Notes: generated from the letters alone by a model not told the origin. Shown: positions 1 to 11,807, counted from the first letter of the stretch. The stretch: 64,000 nucleotides of DNA from Hyparrhenia diplandra (GCA_015847255.1 JADLZK010009010.1:124001-188000), one strand, 5' to 3'. Translations and numbers: made by a program.

Positions 1-189
1 ATGTGCCCGCGGCCTTGTCGAGTTCATTGGATGAGCTCGGCCCTCCAAGCCGCTTGAGCTCCTCGCACGAGCTTGTGCTCGCAGCCTTCTTGAGCTCGGG
101 CATCATCCTCGCGTTGGCCTGTGCAGCCATCTTCGGCAGCGCCACCGCCGATCTCGGCCGCGGCGTCGGCGTCTTGGGCGCAGCCTCGC

Positions 190-760
190 CCTAAAGCGTG
201 CTCAAAGGTGGAGTCGACGGTGATGACCCCTTAGGCCCGGGTATCTTGAGCTTAAGGTAGGTGTAATTGGGAACGCCATGAACTTCGTGATAGCACGGCC
301 GCCCCGGGAGCGCGTGGTGGCGTTCTGAGAGGGGGAGCACCGAACGTGAGGACCTCCCTGCGGAAGTTATCCGGGTGCCGAAGGTGACGGGAGGTCGATT
401 CGCCAGCGGGATCATCGCTTTCCCGGCACCACGCCGTGGATTGGGTCCGGCGAGGGTCTGAGGCGTGCTTTGGTGATGCCAAGGGCTTGAAGCGCCGTGG
501 AACGTGAGAGGAGGTTGAGGCCGCTACCCCCGCCCATTAGCACCTTGCCGAGGCGTTTGTGCCGATGATGGGTCGACGACGAGCGGGTACCTTCCCGGGA
601 ATGCGGACATGCCGGGTGATCCGCCTTGTCGAAGGTGATCGCCCGAGCTCGACCACTTGAGGTAGGTGGGCGTTGCGGGCTCGGTGAGGAGGACCGGGCG
701 GCGTGAGCTCTGTCGGGCGCTTGGACTCGTAGCTGGAGCCCCACCGAAGACGACGCTGAC
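190..760 (-). pseudogene. Degenerate Gypsy aspartic protease region of element A
   Basis: The minus strand shows the typical grass Gypsy protease order: an ITFD motif, then KRLGKVLMGGGSG near 560-530, then GVVPGKR near 415, then GRPCY and VPNYTYLKLKIPGPKG near 300-230. The family normally has Asp-Gly-Gly at the active site. Here the first residue reads Gly, so the catalytic Asp is lost. At least two frame changes separate the blocks. The domain would process the Gag-Pol polyprotein in an active element. Confidence 0.75.
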
Positions 761-1099
761 GGGGCGCCCCCATGTAGATCGCCGCCCGTCTCGAGCTTTC
801 GTTGTCGCGGGCTCGGCGTTCGCCCCTGCCGCCGCCCTTGGCGTGCCCATCACGCGTGCTTTTTTTCGGGAGCCGACGTCCCTTCATCTTGTGCTTGACG
901 GGACCTTCGTGATGCGGGCGGGGGCCTCGGCATCTTGTCGAAGTGTTCCTTATCAAGCGGTTCGCTCCTTTGGGAGGTGTCGCACGCTTATCCGCAGGAC
1001 GGCGATGAACTCCTCGCCGCCGCCGCCGTCGCCGAGGGCACGCTTGTTCCTCTTGTTCTTTTTCTGGGGAGCGGGGGCCGGATCCGTCAGCCGACCTCG

Positions 1100-2880
1100 T
1101 CATCGTCCTTGGGCTTGCCCCCGCCCGTGGCGGCGAGACGGCGTCGCCCCCGGGCATGCCCGGTGGCGAGGTCGAGGAGTTCCTTCACGGACTTGGGCTT
1201 CTTGACACCGAGCTGCGGATGAGGTTCTCGCAGCGGTGCCAAGGTGGAACGCGGTGATGATCTCGGAGTCGGAAGCCTCGGAGAGGTTGTTGCGAGCTTG
1301 GAGAAGCGCGATGTAGTCGTCGGGCTTTCCCCTTTTTCGCTTGCACCGCGCAAGTCCCGGTCGTGCTCGGTGGCGCGTAGGTGCCTGGAAGTTGCCAACG
1401 AAGACGTCCGCAAGTCCTCCCATCGCGGATGGTGCCTCGCGGTAGGTGCTTTCGAGCCAAGAACAGAGTCGAGTCCGCAAGATAGAGAGGCAGGTTACGG
1501 ATGATGAAGTAGTATTTGCCGGGCGCCGCCGCCGGCATCCGAGGCGATAGTCCTCTAGCCACGTGGCGGATCGTCTCCCGTTGTATACGCACCGAGGTCG
1601 GGCTCGGAAGCGCGGCGAACGGGCCTCATGGATGCGTGAACCGAATGCCTTGGGCGCCGAGCTTCGAGCTCGAACGCGCGGTCTCGCCGGGCGATGGGCT
1701 CCGCGGCCTTTGCATCGGCGTCGGGCTGCGCTCTTGTCCTCCCCGCTGTCGTGGTCGCGCGCCGGGCGCGCTCTTTGTCGACGCGGCGAGGGCGCCGCCG
1801 CCGCGGTGGTACTTTTCGCCATCTCTCGGGGTGTTCTTGTCCGCGGGCCTCCGCTTTCGCCGGCGTTGATGGTGTCAGCGTGCATCGCGGTTCTCGCCGA
1901 TCCGCCGCCGCGTGAACTCGTGGATGGGAGGAGGCCTCGTGCTCTTCCCTCGAGCCGCCGATGGGACGCTGAGCCGCCGCTGTTGCACCGCCGCCCGCTA
2001 CGAGCTTTTGACTTTGCTCGCGGGTCCGCGCTCGGTGGGTCGCCGGGACCGCACTCACGCAGGAGCAACGCGCGGCCGCGAGGTTCGGGAAGCTCTTCCA
2101 ACACCGGCGGAGCGCCGGCCGTTGTCGCGGTTGATGCGGTCCGCGGACATCCCGAGCCCGAAGCCGTGCCCGTGAGGGCGCCCGGCCCTCCCTTGCTGGG
2201 CGAGGGAGGGCTTCGCGCCTCGGAAGCCGCGCCGCGCCGAGTTCTCAGCTCTTCCAGCCCGGGCCTTGACGCGTCGACGGGCGAGTCGCACAGCGCGCAT
2301 GGCGAGTTCCCGCGAGGACGGTCGCCGGGAGGGGTGGTTATCAAAAGCGCTCCCTCGGGGGTGTCGCGACATGTAACATTGGCGTGGGGGGTCGCGATCC
2401 CGCGAGACTTATCTCGCCGAGGGCGAAGCTCGACCGTGAATCGCGGTCCGCCGCTCGCCACCGGAAGTGGGGAGCCCCGGCTGGCCGTCGGGGTACATCT
2501 TGGCGTACGCCAGTGAACTCGTCCACCCACCGAGCGTCTCCACCGGCTGAAAGCCGAGGGACGCCGTTGGCGATGGAGAAGGTGACACGGAAGAGGGCCT
2601 CGCGTGAGGCTCGCGCCCCAAGATGTTGGGGAGGAAGTCCTTGATCAAGACGAAGCGGCCGTCCGCCGTGCGAACGGGCCGGGCGGGCCGAGGGACCCCG
2701 CTCGCGGTGGCGAGGATCGAGGCGGCGCCGCCAGGAAGGCGCCGCTGGGGCGTCTTCACGCCGCATCGGGCGGTGAAGACAGCTACGAGGGACTCTCCGG
2801 GCCGGCGTCGGTGAAGTCGAGGGCGCCGGCGCAGCACGGGCGCCCGTCGGCGGCGACGAGGAGGAAGCCATTGAAGTAGA
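1100..2880 (-). pseudogene. Degenerate Gypsy gag of element A
   Basis: The minus strand encodes the conserved Gypsy capsid core near 1200-1450: motifs such as VGNFQAP, KPDDYIALLQARNNL and ITAFHLGT match the gag block in which a Trp/Phe-rich segment is followed by an arginine/proline-rich segment and the R-N-x-L motif. The upstream two thirds are low-complexity Arg/Pro/Ala sequence. The frame changes several times, so no continuous gag can be read. The protein would form the virus-like particle of the retrotransposon. Plus-strand open frames over the same region are antisense artefacts of high GC. Confidence 0.7.
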
Positions 2881-2919
2881 AGATCGTCGCACTAGCGCCG
2901 CCCTCCCCGCGCGCCTAAC

Positions 2920-4247
2920 TGCCGTGGTCCGTGTCGCTGAGACCACGAATCAAGAATCAAACTGGCTAGTGCGTTCTCGAATGGCCTAGCTCTAGAGACA
3001 ATGACACAATGTTTATACCGGTTCGGGGCAAGATCAGGCTCCCTAGTCCAGTGTGATCACTATCCGAGCTCAAACGCTCATACCGGGGTGCGTACAAGCG
3101 GATCGAGAGAGGGAGCGGGCTCCCAAGTCTCTGTGATTGAGGCTAGTGCCAATATGAGGGTGTTTTTGGGTGGAAGCTTGAGCGTGTTGTTCTTTTTCTC
3201 TCTCCCCTCCCTGAGAGCCCTGCCCCTCCTTTTATAGTGGCAAGGGGAGCGGGGCGTACGAGCTCTCGAGTTGAGGTGGGAGTGTGCGGGACAAGGAGCT
3301 ATGGAGCGGCGGGTAGGTGAAGGAGCTCTCGAGCGAAGCTCGTTGATTGGCTAGGAGCTCTCCTCGGCGGCCGATGGCTTTGGACATCGGGCCGGTCGCC
3401 GTAAACGCTGGAATCCGGTCTGGGTGATGGTCAAGTGTCACCCGTCTTCTATCGTAGTTGGCAGCCATCTCTTCGGTATGGGAGGGCGGCCATCTTTGCC
3501 GACGCAGATGCGCTCCGCATGCACCCGTGAGAGATCGCAGCAGAGTCGTTGGATGTGACGGGGTACGGCAAAGGAGCTCTCCGGTCGAGCTCTTTGGCCG
3601 GGCATGAGTCGCCTTCGAGCTCTTTGGAGGCTTGGACGTTGAAATTGGCCGCCGCCGTACACGCGAATCGGAGTTTGAGCGATGGTCTGGCGTCGTGTAG
3701 TCCTTAATCGTGGTAGGAACCAATCCCGTCGTCATGGGCGCGGCCATACCATGGATGGGGCTGGCGCATGCCGCCCGTACTTGAGGAAACCGTGGCGACG
3801 CTGTTGGAATTGACGGGGTGTGGAGGCGTGATGGAAATGACTTCCATCTTGAGCCGGGGCACTACGTGGCTACGTACTTACTTGTCGAGGAGCGATTGGC
3901 CAACCCCGTACTTGTTGGCTTCGCGTGGAAGACAGGTGAGCTCTTCCGCCGTCGCGGAATCTGTTGAGCTCGAGCTCGGGCGAGGCGAGAAGAGGTCACC
4001 ACGTAAGAGGTTGTCGTCATGCGGATGAGAGCTCACTCGGGGTGAGCTCGCCTCGGCGAGGATGTGTCCCTTGGTTTCGAGAGCTCGTGCGCGCGTCGGT
4101 CGATGGGCCGCGGCGGAGAGCTTCGTCCCACAAGCGAGCTCTTTTGGAGGATAGCGAGCTCTTTTTGCGTTGGCCGAGCGGGCTCTTAGCTTATAGACGT
4201 TGAGCGGGGAGTTCATCCTTAATCGTCCCGAATATCGATCCCCCACA
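2920..4247 (-). repeat. 5' LTR of Gypsy element A
   Basis: The minus-strand LTR starts with TGTGGGGGATCG at 4247, next to a sharp change to AT-rich DNA. A TATA box (TATAAAA) lies at 3236-3230 on the minus strand and is followed by a pyrimidine/purine-rich transcribed leader. The inner end is placed near 2920 because the GGCGCGC leader starts there; that boundary is approximate. The partner 3' LTR is outside the window. Confidence 0.6.
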
Positions 4248-4249
4248 AT

Positions 4250-5120
4250 ATATATAATATATCTTATAATTTACTTGACAGGAATGACCAAAATAATATA
4301 AACGCTGTTATTGTTATGCTATATAAGTTGAACGCTGTAACTTACAAGTTTGACATATATATGTTAATTGTCAATATAAACATAATTTAACAACTTATTC
4401 AGTTTTAATATTATAAAAGTTGCTTTTATTTGATAAGTTGCTTTTTATGAGATGTAATTTAACTTTTATAATATTATAAAAGTTATAACTTATAAGTTAA
4501 ACGATATATATATAACTTATATTATGTAACTTATAGAACATAAGAGAAAAACATATATTTATAACTTATACTTGTATAACTTATAGAACATAACAATAAG
4601 ATCAAACTACAACATGTATTATCTAACTTATACTTTTAACTTATAGTGTCTAACTTATCGAACATAAAAACAAGACAAAACTAGGTGATGTACTTGTCTA
4701 ACATATATGTATAACTTATATTGTATAACTTATAGAACATAACAATAAAACCAAACTAATGTACTTTCTAACATATATGTATAACTTATAGAACATATAT
4801 GATTTACTTTAGTTTACAGCAATAACCAAAATAATATAAGATGCTGTTATTCTTATGCTATATATTTAAGTTACAGTATATAAGGTATTTAATGTAAGTT
4901 ATATATTGTACCTTATATATATATAACATACAAGGAATAATTTAGTTGACAGCAATGACCAAAAATAATATAAACGTTGTTGTTATTGTTATGCTATATA
5001 AGTTGCACGTTGTAACTTACACGTTTGACATATATATGTTCATTGTAAATATAGAAATAAATTAAGAACTTATTCAGTTTTTTTAATATTATAAAAGTTG
5101 CTTTTATTTGATAAATTAAC
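4250..5120. repeat. AT-rich block with a roughly 170-bp direct repeat and many short TAACTTATA motifs
   Basis: The segment at about 4276-4440 (tgacaggaatgacc... to ...ttttatttgataagttgc) returns at about 4950-5115 with few changes, and a third partial copy lies near 4808-4870. Between them the words aacttatagaacataa and acatatatgtataac recur many times. No coding sequence is visible. It may be a small non-autonomous element with terminal direct repeats, or a decayed tandem array. Confidence 0.6.
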
Positions 5121-5633
5121 AACATCCTCACACCCATTACTATCCCTAATACCACTGTCCCAGAATGATTCATGTCTCCTAAAAAGGGAAAGAAAAATTG
5201 GTTGAAAGTTGGAAAGAGAAAGAGAATGTAAGTTTTATTTGTAAGTTATTTGAAGTTGTGTAGAATGTAAGTTTGACGTTTTAAGTAGGAAGCTGCAAGT
5301 TATTTTGCGGAAATAAAATTGCTTAAGTAGGTGGGACGGGCGATGATGCGAAGAAAGATAATGAAACGGAAAGGGAAAGGGAAAAAAAAACCGCGCCTCT
5401 GTTGTTTCCTAAAAGGGAAAAAAGCGGAAATGATTACTTTTACTAAAACAGAAAGATAATAACACGGGGCCGCTGTCGGGGCTGTCGGATCGTCCGCCGG
5501 TTACGCTTACTGGCGGACGTTCGCCAAATAGCCACGCCCATAATTAAGATTAGTTCCCATTTCCTTAATTTCATTAGGAAGAAGAGGAAATTTAGATCAG
5601 CCTTGGAGATTATTTACTGATATCTGAGCTTAC
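5121..5633. other. Intergenic sequence, no gene seen
   Basis: The sequence is AT-rich with purine-rich stretches, plus a short GC-rich patch near 5465-5530. It replaces the kinase exons expected downstream of the CRK remnant that ends at 5634. I see no open frame or repeat signature. Confidence 0.5.
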
Positions 5634-6440
5634 CGCCGTCCGGTGGTGGCTCTGGCACCATCATCGCCATGATCGGCTGGTGGTCGTATTTGACATAGCA
5701 GCCGAACCCCTGAACGAAGCAGCCGTGTGATTGTTAGGGCCGTCTAGCAGATATTGCACGATGTCATTGAGGCAGTTTTTGCAATCCTCCGTCGTCAGGT
5801 CCCTCCTGCACTGGACGAGCCCGTGCACACCAAATCCAGTCGTCGGGTCCTTGTAGCTTTCGGTGTTGTCCAAGGCGTACCGATGTGGTGCTGTGGCGGC
5901 TTCTGCGATCAGCCTGTTCATCATCTTCCACCGAGTATGGTTCATGCTCACCATGTCATGGACATACTTGTCGACGTTCTCCCCCCATGAAGTTTTTGGC
6001 CAATCGATATCAATGGTATCTGTGGAGACGAAGGCCTCGTTGGAGTAGCGGAGAAGGCAATCGTGGTACAGGAGCGCCCCCATCTGGCTGTTCGGGCACG
6101 CCGTGCACACGTAGGAAGGCGCCCTGTCCAGGCACTTCTTGCAATGCTCCCATGTGGTGTCGGCGAAGCACATGATGACTCCGAAGACCTGGTTGTTAGG
6201 ATTGCCGAAGGTGGCGCTGAGGAACCCGGCGTTCTTGGCGGCGCCGGCGCTGAGACTCTGGAGGAGACCGTGTCGGTTTGCCTGGTACATGCTGCCCGCG
6301 CTGAAGTTGTTGCCGAAGCAGAGCACCCTATCCGTCAGCGGAGTGTAAAGCTTCTCATAAGCAGTAGCACACCCAGCTAGAAAGCTGGCGACGATGAGGA
6401 GAAAGAACGTGGTGGTGAGATGAGGACGGCACCAACCACG
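5634..6440 (-). pseudogene. CRK ectodomain remnant (two DUF26/Gnk2 domains, kinase missing)
   Basis: The minus strand encodes a hydrophobic leader followed by two DUF26 domains. The first carries CFADTTWEHCKKC and the second CRRDLTTEDCKNC, both fitting the C-x8-C-x2-C pattern of the family. It is a paralogue of exon 1 of the intact CRK at 11808-13988. Three things point to a non-functional copy. First, no in-frame ATG lies between the signal-like leader and the upstream TGA near 6497. Second, one base is missing near 5717, which changes the frame just before the last conserved Cys (the other frame continues as FGCYVKYD). Third, after a retained GTAAGC donor at 5633 there are no kinase exons. 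A secreted DUF26-only product is conceivable only if translation starts at a non-ATG codon. Confidence 0.8.
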
Positions 6441-6599
6441 GCTAGCCTTGCATGGCCGCCGTGGCGCGGCTGTCCTCCACTGTGACGTCGTTCGCGCTCA
6501 GGCACCAGTGATGCTTCTTCAGGCTTCTTCAGCGGAGTATAAGCGTGTGGTGGGATCAGGGTTTCATAGATCGATCGGGATCCCGCTCAGGGCTCAGGC

Positions 6600-6800
6600 T
6601 TGTGTTATTATATTATATTGGGCATGAGAATGAGCTCCGATCCAGCATTACGACATTCGGCAACGTCGAGGACCGATACGATCGAGACCAGTACGTTCCA
6701 GCTTCCAAGGAAGCGAAGCTGGCACCTGCACAACGACAAGCGCAGCATGGAGAGGAATCCAAAGCTCTGCAGCGTGAATCATACGTACGGAGGTGCGTGT
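6600..6800 (-). promoter_or_regulatory. Upstream region of the CRK remnant, duplicated at 14100-14295
   Basis: About 190 bp here match the region upstream of the intact CRK with scattered substitutions and small indels. Shared words include ttgggcatgagaatgag, acgacattcggcaacgtcg and gagaccagtacgttcc. The match shows that the duplication unit included 5' flanking DNA. Its conservation outside the coding exon may reflect recent duplication or a regulatory role; the sequence alone does not decide. Confidence 0.6.
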
Positions 6801-6849
6801 GTTAGTTTGATATAGAAATATTGGATCGAGACTAGGAATAGATCAGTGG

Positions 6850-7420
6850 GTGATTCTTTTTCTGTTTATGATAAACAAGTGATGTATTCATCCTAGAACA
6901 CGGAGTGCTGTGAGAGGGGAGATGGAGAGGAGATAGGTTCATACCGTCAATGTTGAGTTGGGCTTCACTGGTTCGCCTAGGATCAAACCCTCTTATCCAT
7001 GGACCAAACATGTGGGACTTATCCTTTGGTGGCTGAATGTTGAAGGTGATGAACAAAGCGTTCCAAACAGATCTTGCCATAGACAGTCAAAAAAGGTGCC
7101 GGGTATTTTCATCTAATCCACATAGATCGCATTTAGAATCGCCTTTCCACTTTCTTTTTAATAAGTTATCTTTCAAATACCAAAGAAACATTTTTATTTT
7201 CAAAGGCAATCTCGGCTTCCATAAAACCTCTTTCCCTCCAATCTTCTCTTGTTTTATTATTTCTTTATACAAAGATTGCGTTGAGAAAAAATCTGTTTTT
7301 CTTAATTTGCCAAACAAATTTATCTTTATTATTGTTCAGTTTCACCTGTAGCTCTACTGCCACTAAACTGAACCACTCCTTGCGTCTCTCCCCAATAGAC
7401 CTCGCCTAAAAGACATATTT
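6850..7420 (-). mobile_element. LINE fragment with reverse-transcriptase zinc-binding region (zf-RVT)
   Basis: Minus-strand frames give LNNNKDKFVWQI, then LYKEII, then PRLPLKIKMFLW, then CDLCGLDENTRHLF, then LARSVWNALF and SHMFGPWI. This is the order seen in the C-terminal zf-RVT domain of plant LINE ORF2 proteins (W-K-x-x-x-P-x-K-x-K-x-F-x-W, then C-x2-C and His). Two or more frameshifts break it. The upstream endonuclease and reverse transcriptase domains are absent, so this is a short 3'-proximal relic. Confidence 0.8.
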
Positions 7421-8475
7421 TTTAGATATACGATGAGAACATCCAGCCTCTACGTCCGTGGGCATACACCCAATTATTACAGAGATTACCTAAATCATAA
7501 ATCATAAAAAAATAAAAAGAGCTGAACCAGTCCCTAAGATGGACAAAAGAACTAAAGCAAAAAATATATGCTTCCACTCTCCATTTGATCGTTGTATTGC
7601 TCATCAAGGAGAGTGAGCTCTTGGTTGCTCAACACACTGCAGCTGCGCCTAGAAACGTAATCAGTACGTTCCCCTAAAGATAGCCGAGGCACATCAACGA
7701 GCTGACTCCATACAGGCAGGTAGCAAGGAAGTGCTCAGAAAGTGCCTTCAAGAAGGATATTGACATCCATGAGACGCCACCACCGCTGGAAGAAGCACAA
7801 AAGGTCTTTCGACCAAGACCGCCCCCGATGAACAAGAACTTTGACGAGCGCGCCAAGCTGCGCCCAATACCGTCGGCCTAGAGAACCAGGCTAGATTTTC
7901 ACCCGGTTGTTGAACATCAAGCGCCCGAGATCCGTGCTACGGGAGGACTCATGCCCGGTTGTAGAGGCCGCCGGCCCGAAGGAGACGCGCTGAGGATCGG
8001 CGCCCATGGACTCCCAGAGCTGTGGCAAAGACCGGATCGCGCCCACCGGCGCTCAGCCCGCCGCGAGATCGAGGGGGCATCGGGGTCGCTTTGCGATTGC
8101 CTTAGATATCAATCGCACGAGATCCGGCATGGCGAGATCGGCCCGCAGGTCCCGCGCGGCCTAGCCGGAGGGGGAGTGGTCGTCGGCGTAGATCATACGC
8201 GGAATCGGCCGGCCGGGCCAGCCAACTTCGCCGAGGAGCTCGGATAGGCGATGGAGGAGGGGTGGGACGGAGAGGGTGGCGCGCAGCACCACGCCTGCCG
8301 CCGGCACCTTGGATCCGGGACTCGGGCGACGTCCGGTCCCTTTGCGCAGAGAAAGATGCGACCGTCGTGGGCCGCCGCCATTGTCACCTCGCCTACCGTC
8401 CACCCCATCCATGGAACCGGAACCCGGCCGCTGCTGGGCGCCGTAGGGCGACGCGAGGGCACCAGATCCGCCAGC
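7421..8475. other. Unassigned sequence, GC-rich from about 7860
   Basis: The left part is mixed-composition intergenic DNA. From about 7860 the sequence is GC-rich and open in several frames, but I recognise no domain on either strand. The block was originally continuous with 10236-10500: removing the solo LTR and one TSD copy restores one GC-rich stretch. It could be a decayed host exon or the 5' part of another transposon. Confidence 0.4.
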
Positions 8476-8480
8476 CCAAG

Positions 8481-10230
8481 TGTTGGCGGTCCTTAAGCGA
8501 CATATTTTTTACCGTCAATATTCCACCATATAAGGGGTGAAACTATACATTGTCATACTCATATACATTTATTATTAACATATCTCCACTTGTAGTGTAC
8601 GAATAATTGTTTTGTAGGATTTATATAAATACAAGTGGAAAATGCATCAAAAGGCGCCTTATGGGAAAGCATACTTCAAAACATCCTTCACCCCAATGGA
8701 AATGAGCCCAACACGATGCAAACCGGACTGAGCAAACGGCGTGGGACGACTTTTCAGACCCGACACAGCCCACCTGCCAAAGCTTGGGCTTAGCGGGGGC
8801 CCGAGCACGGTGTGGCCACACCCTAAGGTGCGCCCGCACCCACTTTGGCACTGATCCAGCCCAAACTTGGCGAGCGGTGCATTAAACAACGTGGAGGGCG
8901 GTGCGCGTGTGGGTGGCAGGTGCACTGTACCTGGACGCCCGAGAGATGGTCGGTTTGGGGGAATTTGGCACTTAGGCCCCTCTCCCACTTGGATAAATAG
9001 ACCCCCTCACCTCCCCTCTCAACACACACCATTTGGAGCCTCCTCATTCTCCACCACTCTTCTTTACTCCACCTCTCTCTAGTTCTTTTAGTCTTTAGTA
9101 GTATTTGGAGCAAGGCTAAGCACCATTGGAGAGCTTGTACTTGGGAGAAAGGAATATTCGGTATGAATACATTTATAGTTTCTTCTCAAGTCTTGTTCTT
9201 ATATAGTTGTGCAATAGAGCTAGAGTATTTTCATGTTATAGTCTTGACATATGAACTAGCATATAGCTTCTATGTTATATTCTTGACATGTTGTTCACGA
9301 CACGATCATGACAGAAGAACTAGACTATAGTTCCAATGTTGTGGTTAGTCATATAGAACTTTACGCTTAACCTATTCATGCCATGTATTTGAGTAGAGTA
9401 AGAGTTGTGCTGAGATGGCGGTTCGTTGTGGCTTTCGGGCCTGTCCATGTTCTGGCTCGTTCATCCGTAGAGGGTGGGAGTCCTTGGGGACATGGGATGT
9501 ACCTTAACATGTGGGCATGGTGCCTAGATGGCGGGAACCTTCGGATATGAAAGCATGCCACGGTAGGTGGGGGTAGGCGGCGTGGTCGTGGATGATCTTG
9601 TCCGTCCCTTGTAATCCCCCTCGTTCGTATGTGATGTAGAAGTTCGTAAATGCCTTCCATTGGTCCGGATGGTACCGGGAGGTCTCCCCGCCATGTCACT
9701 CTCAGCCTAAAACTCTAGTCATTTATGTTTGCATGATCATTAACTTGTTCTTTTCACAGCTACATTAGGAATGCCTGCTCCACTTAGGAATATTCTTTAT
9801 TCTTTATTTTCCATTTATCCTTGAGGTTGGCCCAAGTGTGTGTCACACTATCTTATGAACTATCATGACTTACCCCTGTATTGAGTATTGGTCAATCGCA
9901 CGGTCATGTCGTCTTGTTCATGCCCTCGCTAGAGTCTTACGCCATGACTTCCTTTAGGAAAATATAAATAACGATACCTTGAATATCTCCGGTGAAACTA
10001 CAACGGTATTTCCATGCGCTTGCGGACTTGTTCTGTAAATGTTACTGAGAATGCCACTCGACATTCGCGGGCGACGCGTTGCTAGAATGTAACAATTCGT
10101 GAAGTCGTTGTGGGAAGTCAACCTGCGGGTTTTCGGCGCTCTTGCCTTTTTGGCGATTGCGGTCCAGATTACCAATGAGACATTTCTAAGCATGATTGCT
10201 TTTTGGTGATTGCGCTAAGAAATGTCAACA
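8481..10230 (+). mobile_element. Solo LTR, 1750 bp, with 5-bp TSD
   Basis: The unit starts TGTTGGCGG at 8481 and ends TGTCAACA at 10230, giving the inverted TGTTG/CAACA termini of an LTR. The five bases before it (CCAAG, 8476-8480) are repeated immediately after it (CCAAG, 10231-10235), a perfect target-site duplication. A promoter-like TATA (GGATAAATAG near 8990) is followed by a CA-rich start region, which sets the orientation as plus. No coding sequence or second LTR is present. The simplest origin is recombination between the two LTRs of one inserted element. The 3' part resembles LTR ends common in grass retrotransposons (gtgaaactacaacggtat, gcgcttgcgg); I do not name the family. Confidence 0.85.
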
Positions 10231-10235
10231 CCAAG

Positions 10236-10500
10236 CCGCATCCCGCCGGGGGAGAGGTGCATCCGCCCGCGACGTACGCCGTCGGAGGCGCAGGCCTCCC
10301 TTTGTGAGTGGCGCCTCCTCGCCAGCCAGCATGAGCGCGGTGGAGAAGGCCTCGCCGCCGCCTTCCTCACACTCAGCCGAAGTTTCCGGCGTCCCGTCAG
10401 TGGTGGCGGCGAGGCTGGGGATGGAGATCGAGGGGTGGCGGCGCTTAGAGTTATGGTGCCCGCCCGAGTCGCCTGAAAGACATGTTCAAAGGTGTTGAAT
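10236..10500. other. Continuation of the GC-rich block interrupted by the solo LTR
   Basis: This segment is GC-rich and joins 8475 across the LTR insertion. Both strands have short open frames with no recognised family. It passes into AT-rich DNA at about 10500. Confidence 0.4.
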
Positions 10501-11377
10501 TAAGCACACTAGCTACAGACACCCCCTTCTTTCTTACAATCTACAATCTTGTACAAATCAAGGAACTTTCGCATTAGTGGACAGATCAAATCACGAGAGA
10601 TAGAGTGGGGCGAAAAGGAGCACAGTCCAAAGCCGATTCAAACTCATGGCGGTAATTGGCAAACGCCACTGATGCCACAAAGAAGAAAAAAAAAGGAAAA
10701 TATTACAACAGATTTGGATCCATAAAACAAAAGTTAAAGAGATTCTAGTCTTGACCCTTTAGCTAAGTGTAACGATCCCGATTTTCACGAAGGGAAATCC
10801 ATAGATACGAAGTATAAAGTGATAGTCCTACATGATCATTCCAACACAATATCCAAATCACAGATAATATCGATCACATACATCGCACCAAAAGCAAATA
10901 GAGAGGTTTAAACTTTTATTACATCGCCACTTTGCGGAATCAAGCTAACACACAGCATCCAGAACAACACACGATCAGAGATAGCGGAAGCGTCTTCATC
11001 TCCATCCTTGAGCGTAGCACGAGACCACCTCAGTCCTCCCACTCACCAAGGACTCGAACCGAAGTGACCTAATACTACCTAGGTCCGTCGACCGGCAAAC
11101 CTTGGGTCATGCGGCCATGCATTTTCCTCTGATGGAACCTTCTCTGCCTGTCCATAGGAATCACTGGCATATGTTGTTTATCTCTTCTCTCGCCCATTGT
11201 GGCTACAATATGTCCGTGATGATGGTGTATATTGGAATTGCCACGAGCACTGACTTAATCCAAAACCAGCCGACCACTCTTTGCCATGAGCAAACCGTGG
11301 CACGCTAGCAGCCTTCTTGCAACCGAGTCTATGGTTGATTGGATTCGTTCCTTGGGGATCTTATTTGTTCTAAAATG

Positions 11378-11411
<34 letters not shown>

Positions 11412-11807
11412 TGCTCTACTAGTGAAGCAGAGTTGTGCTCTGTCAAAACAGGGTCTTAATTTAAGATTTCAACTAATCATAACAAGACTCACGAAATCTA
11501 AAATGTAAAGAGGAGAAACTATGAATATGGTTGGAAAAAAAACATACTATAGGGTAACTAGTAAAACTATCATAATGTGACAGATCGAGATCATGGTATG
11601 GACACTATATATATGTTAGAAGAGTGAATACAGAGAGTGTGCAAGGATTAGAAATCTTGAGTCATAGGTGCAAAATTTATCCACAATCTTTTTGTTGTAG
11701 CCACAGGCCAGAGGCAAAAACCATGGCAAGGAAACTTGACGAACAACAGGGCATAGGGTGAGCCGCGCTATATAATAACATCGAATAAGCGACAACTAAT
11801 AAAAAGA
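10501..11807. other. Intergenic region downstream of CRK, with a possible LTR fragment and a 30-nt poly-A run
   Basis: From 10767 the words tgtaacgatcccgattttc and, about 140 bp later, aacttttattacatcg look like the end and polyadenylation region of a Gypsy LTR read on the minus strand. I could not find a partner or TSD. An uninterrupted run of 30 A lies at 11380-11409. The 300 bp next to the CRK stop probably include its 3' UTR on the minus strand. Confidence 0.35.

Larger units (their letters stand above)
1..4247 (-). mobile_element. Ty3/Gypsy LTR retrotransposon A, 5' portion, truncated by the window edge
   Basis: Read on the minus strand the order is LTR (4247 to about 2920), leader, gag (about 2880 to 1100), and protease (about 760 to 190), and the polyprotein then runs off the left edge. 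The leader just inside the LTR contains GGCGCGCGGGGAGGG, close to the leader common in grass Gypsy elements. The coding parts are recognisable only piecewise because reading frames change often. Reverse transcriptase and integrase, if present, lie left of position 1. The element is far more GC-rich than the AT-rich DNA that starts abruptly at 4248. Confidence 0.8.

Noticed and set aside
666..2516. Long plus-strand open frames in the first 3 kb
   Set aside because: They are antisense to the Gypsy gag/protease, Arg/Pro/Ala-rich, and have no domain. High GC alone keeps stops rare.
10767..11100. Complete solo LTR starting tgtaacgatcccg
   Set aside because: Only one plausible end was found and no TSD; kept as a weak note in the intergenic entry.
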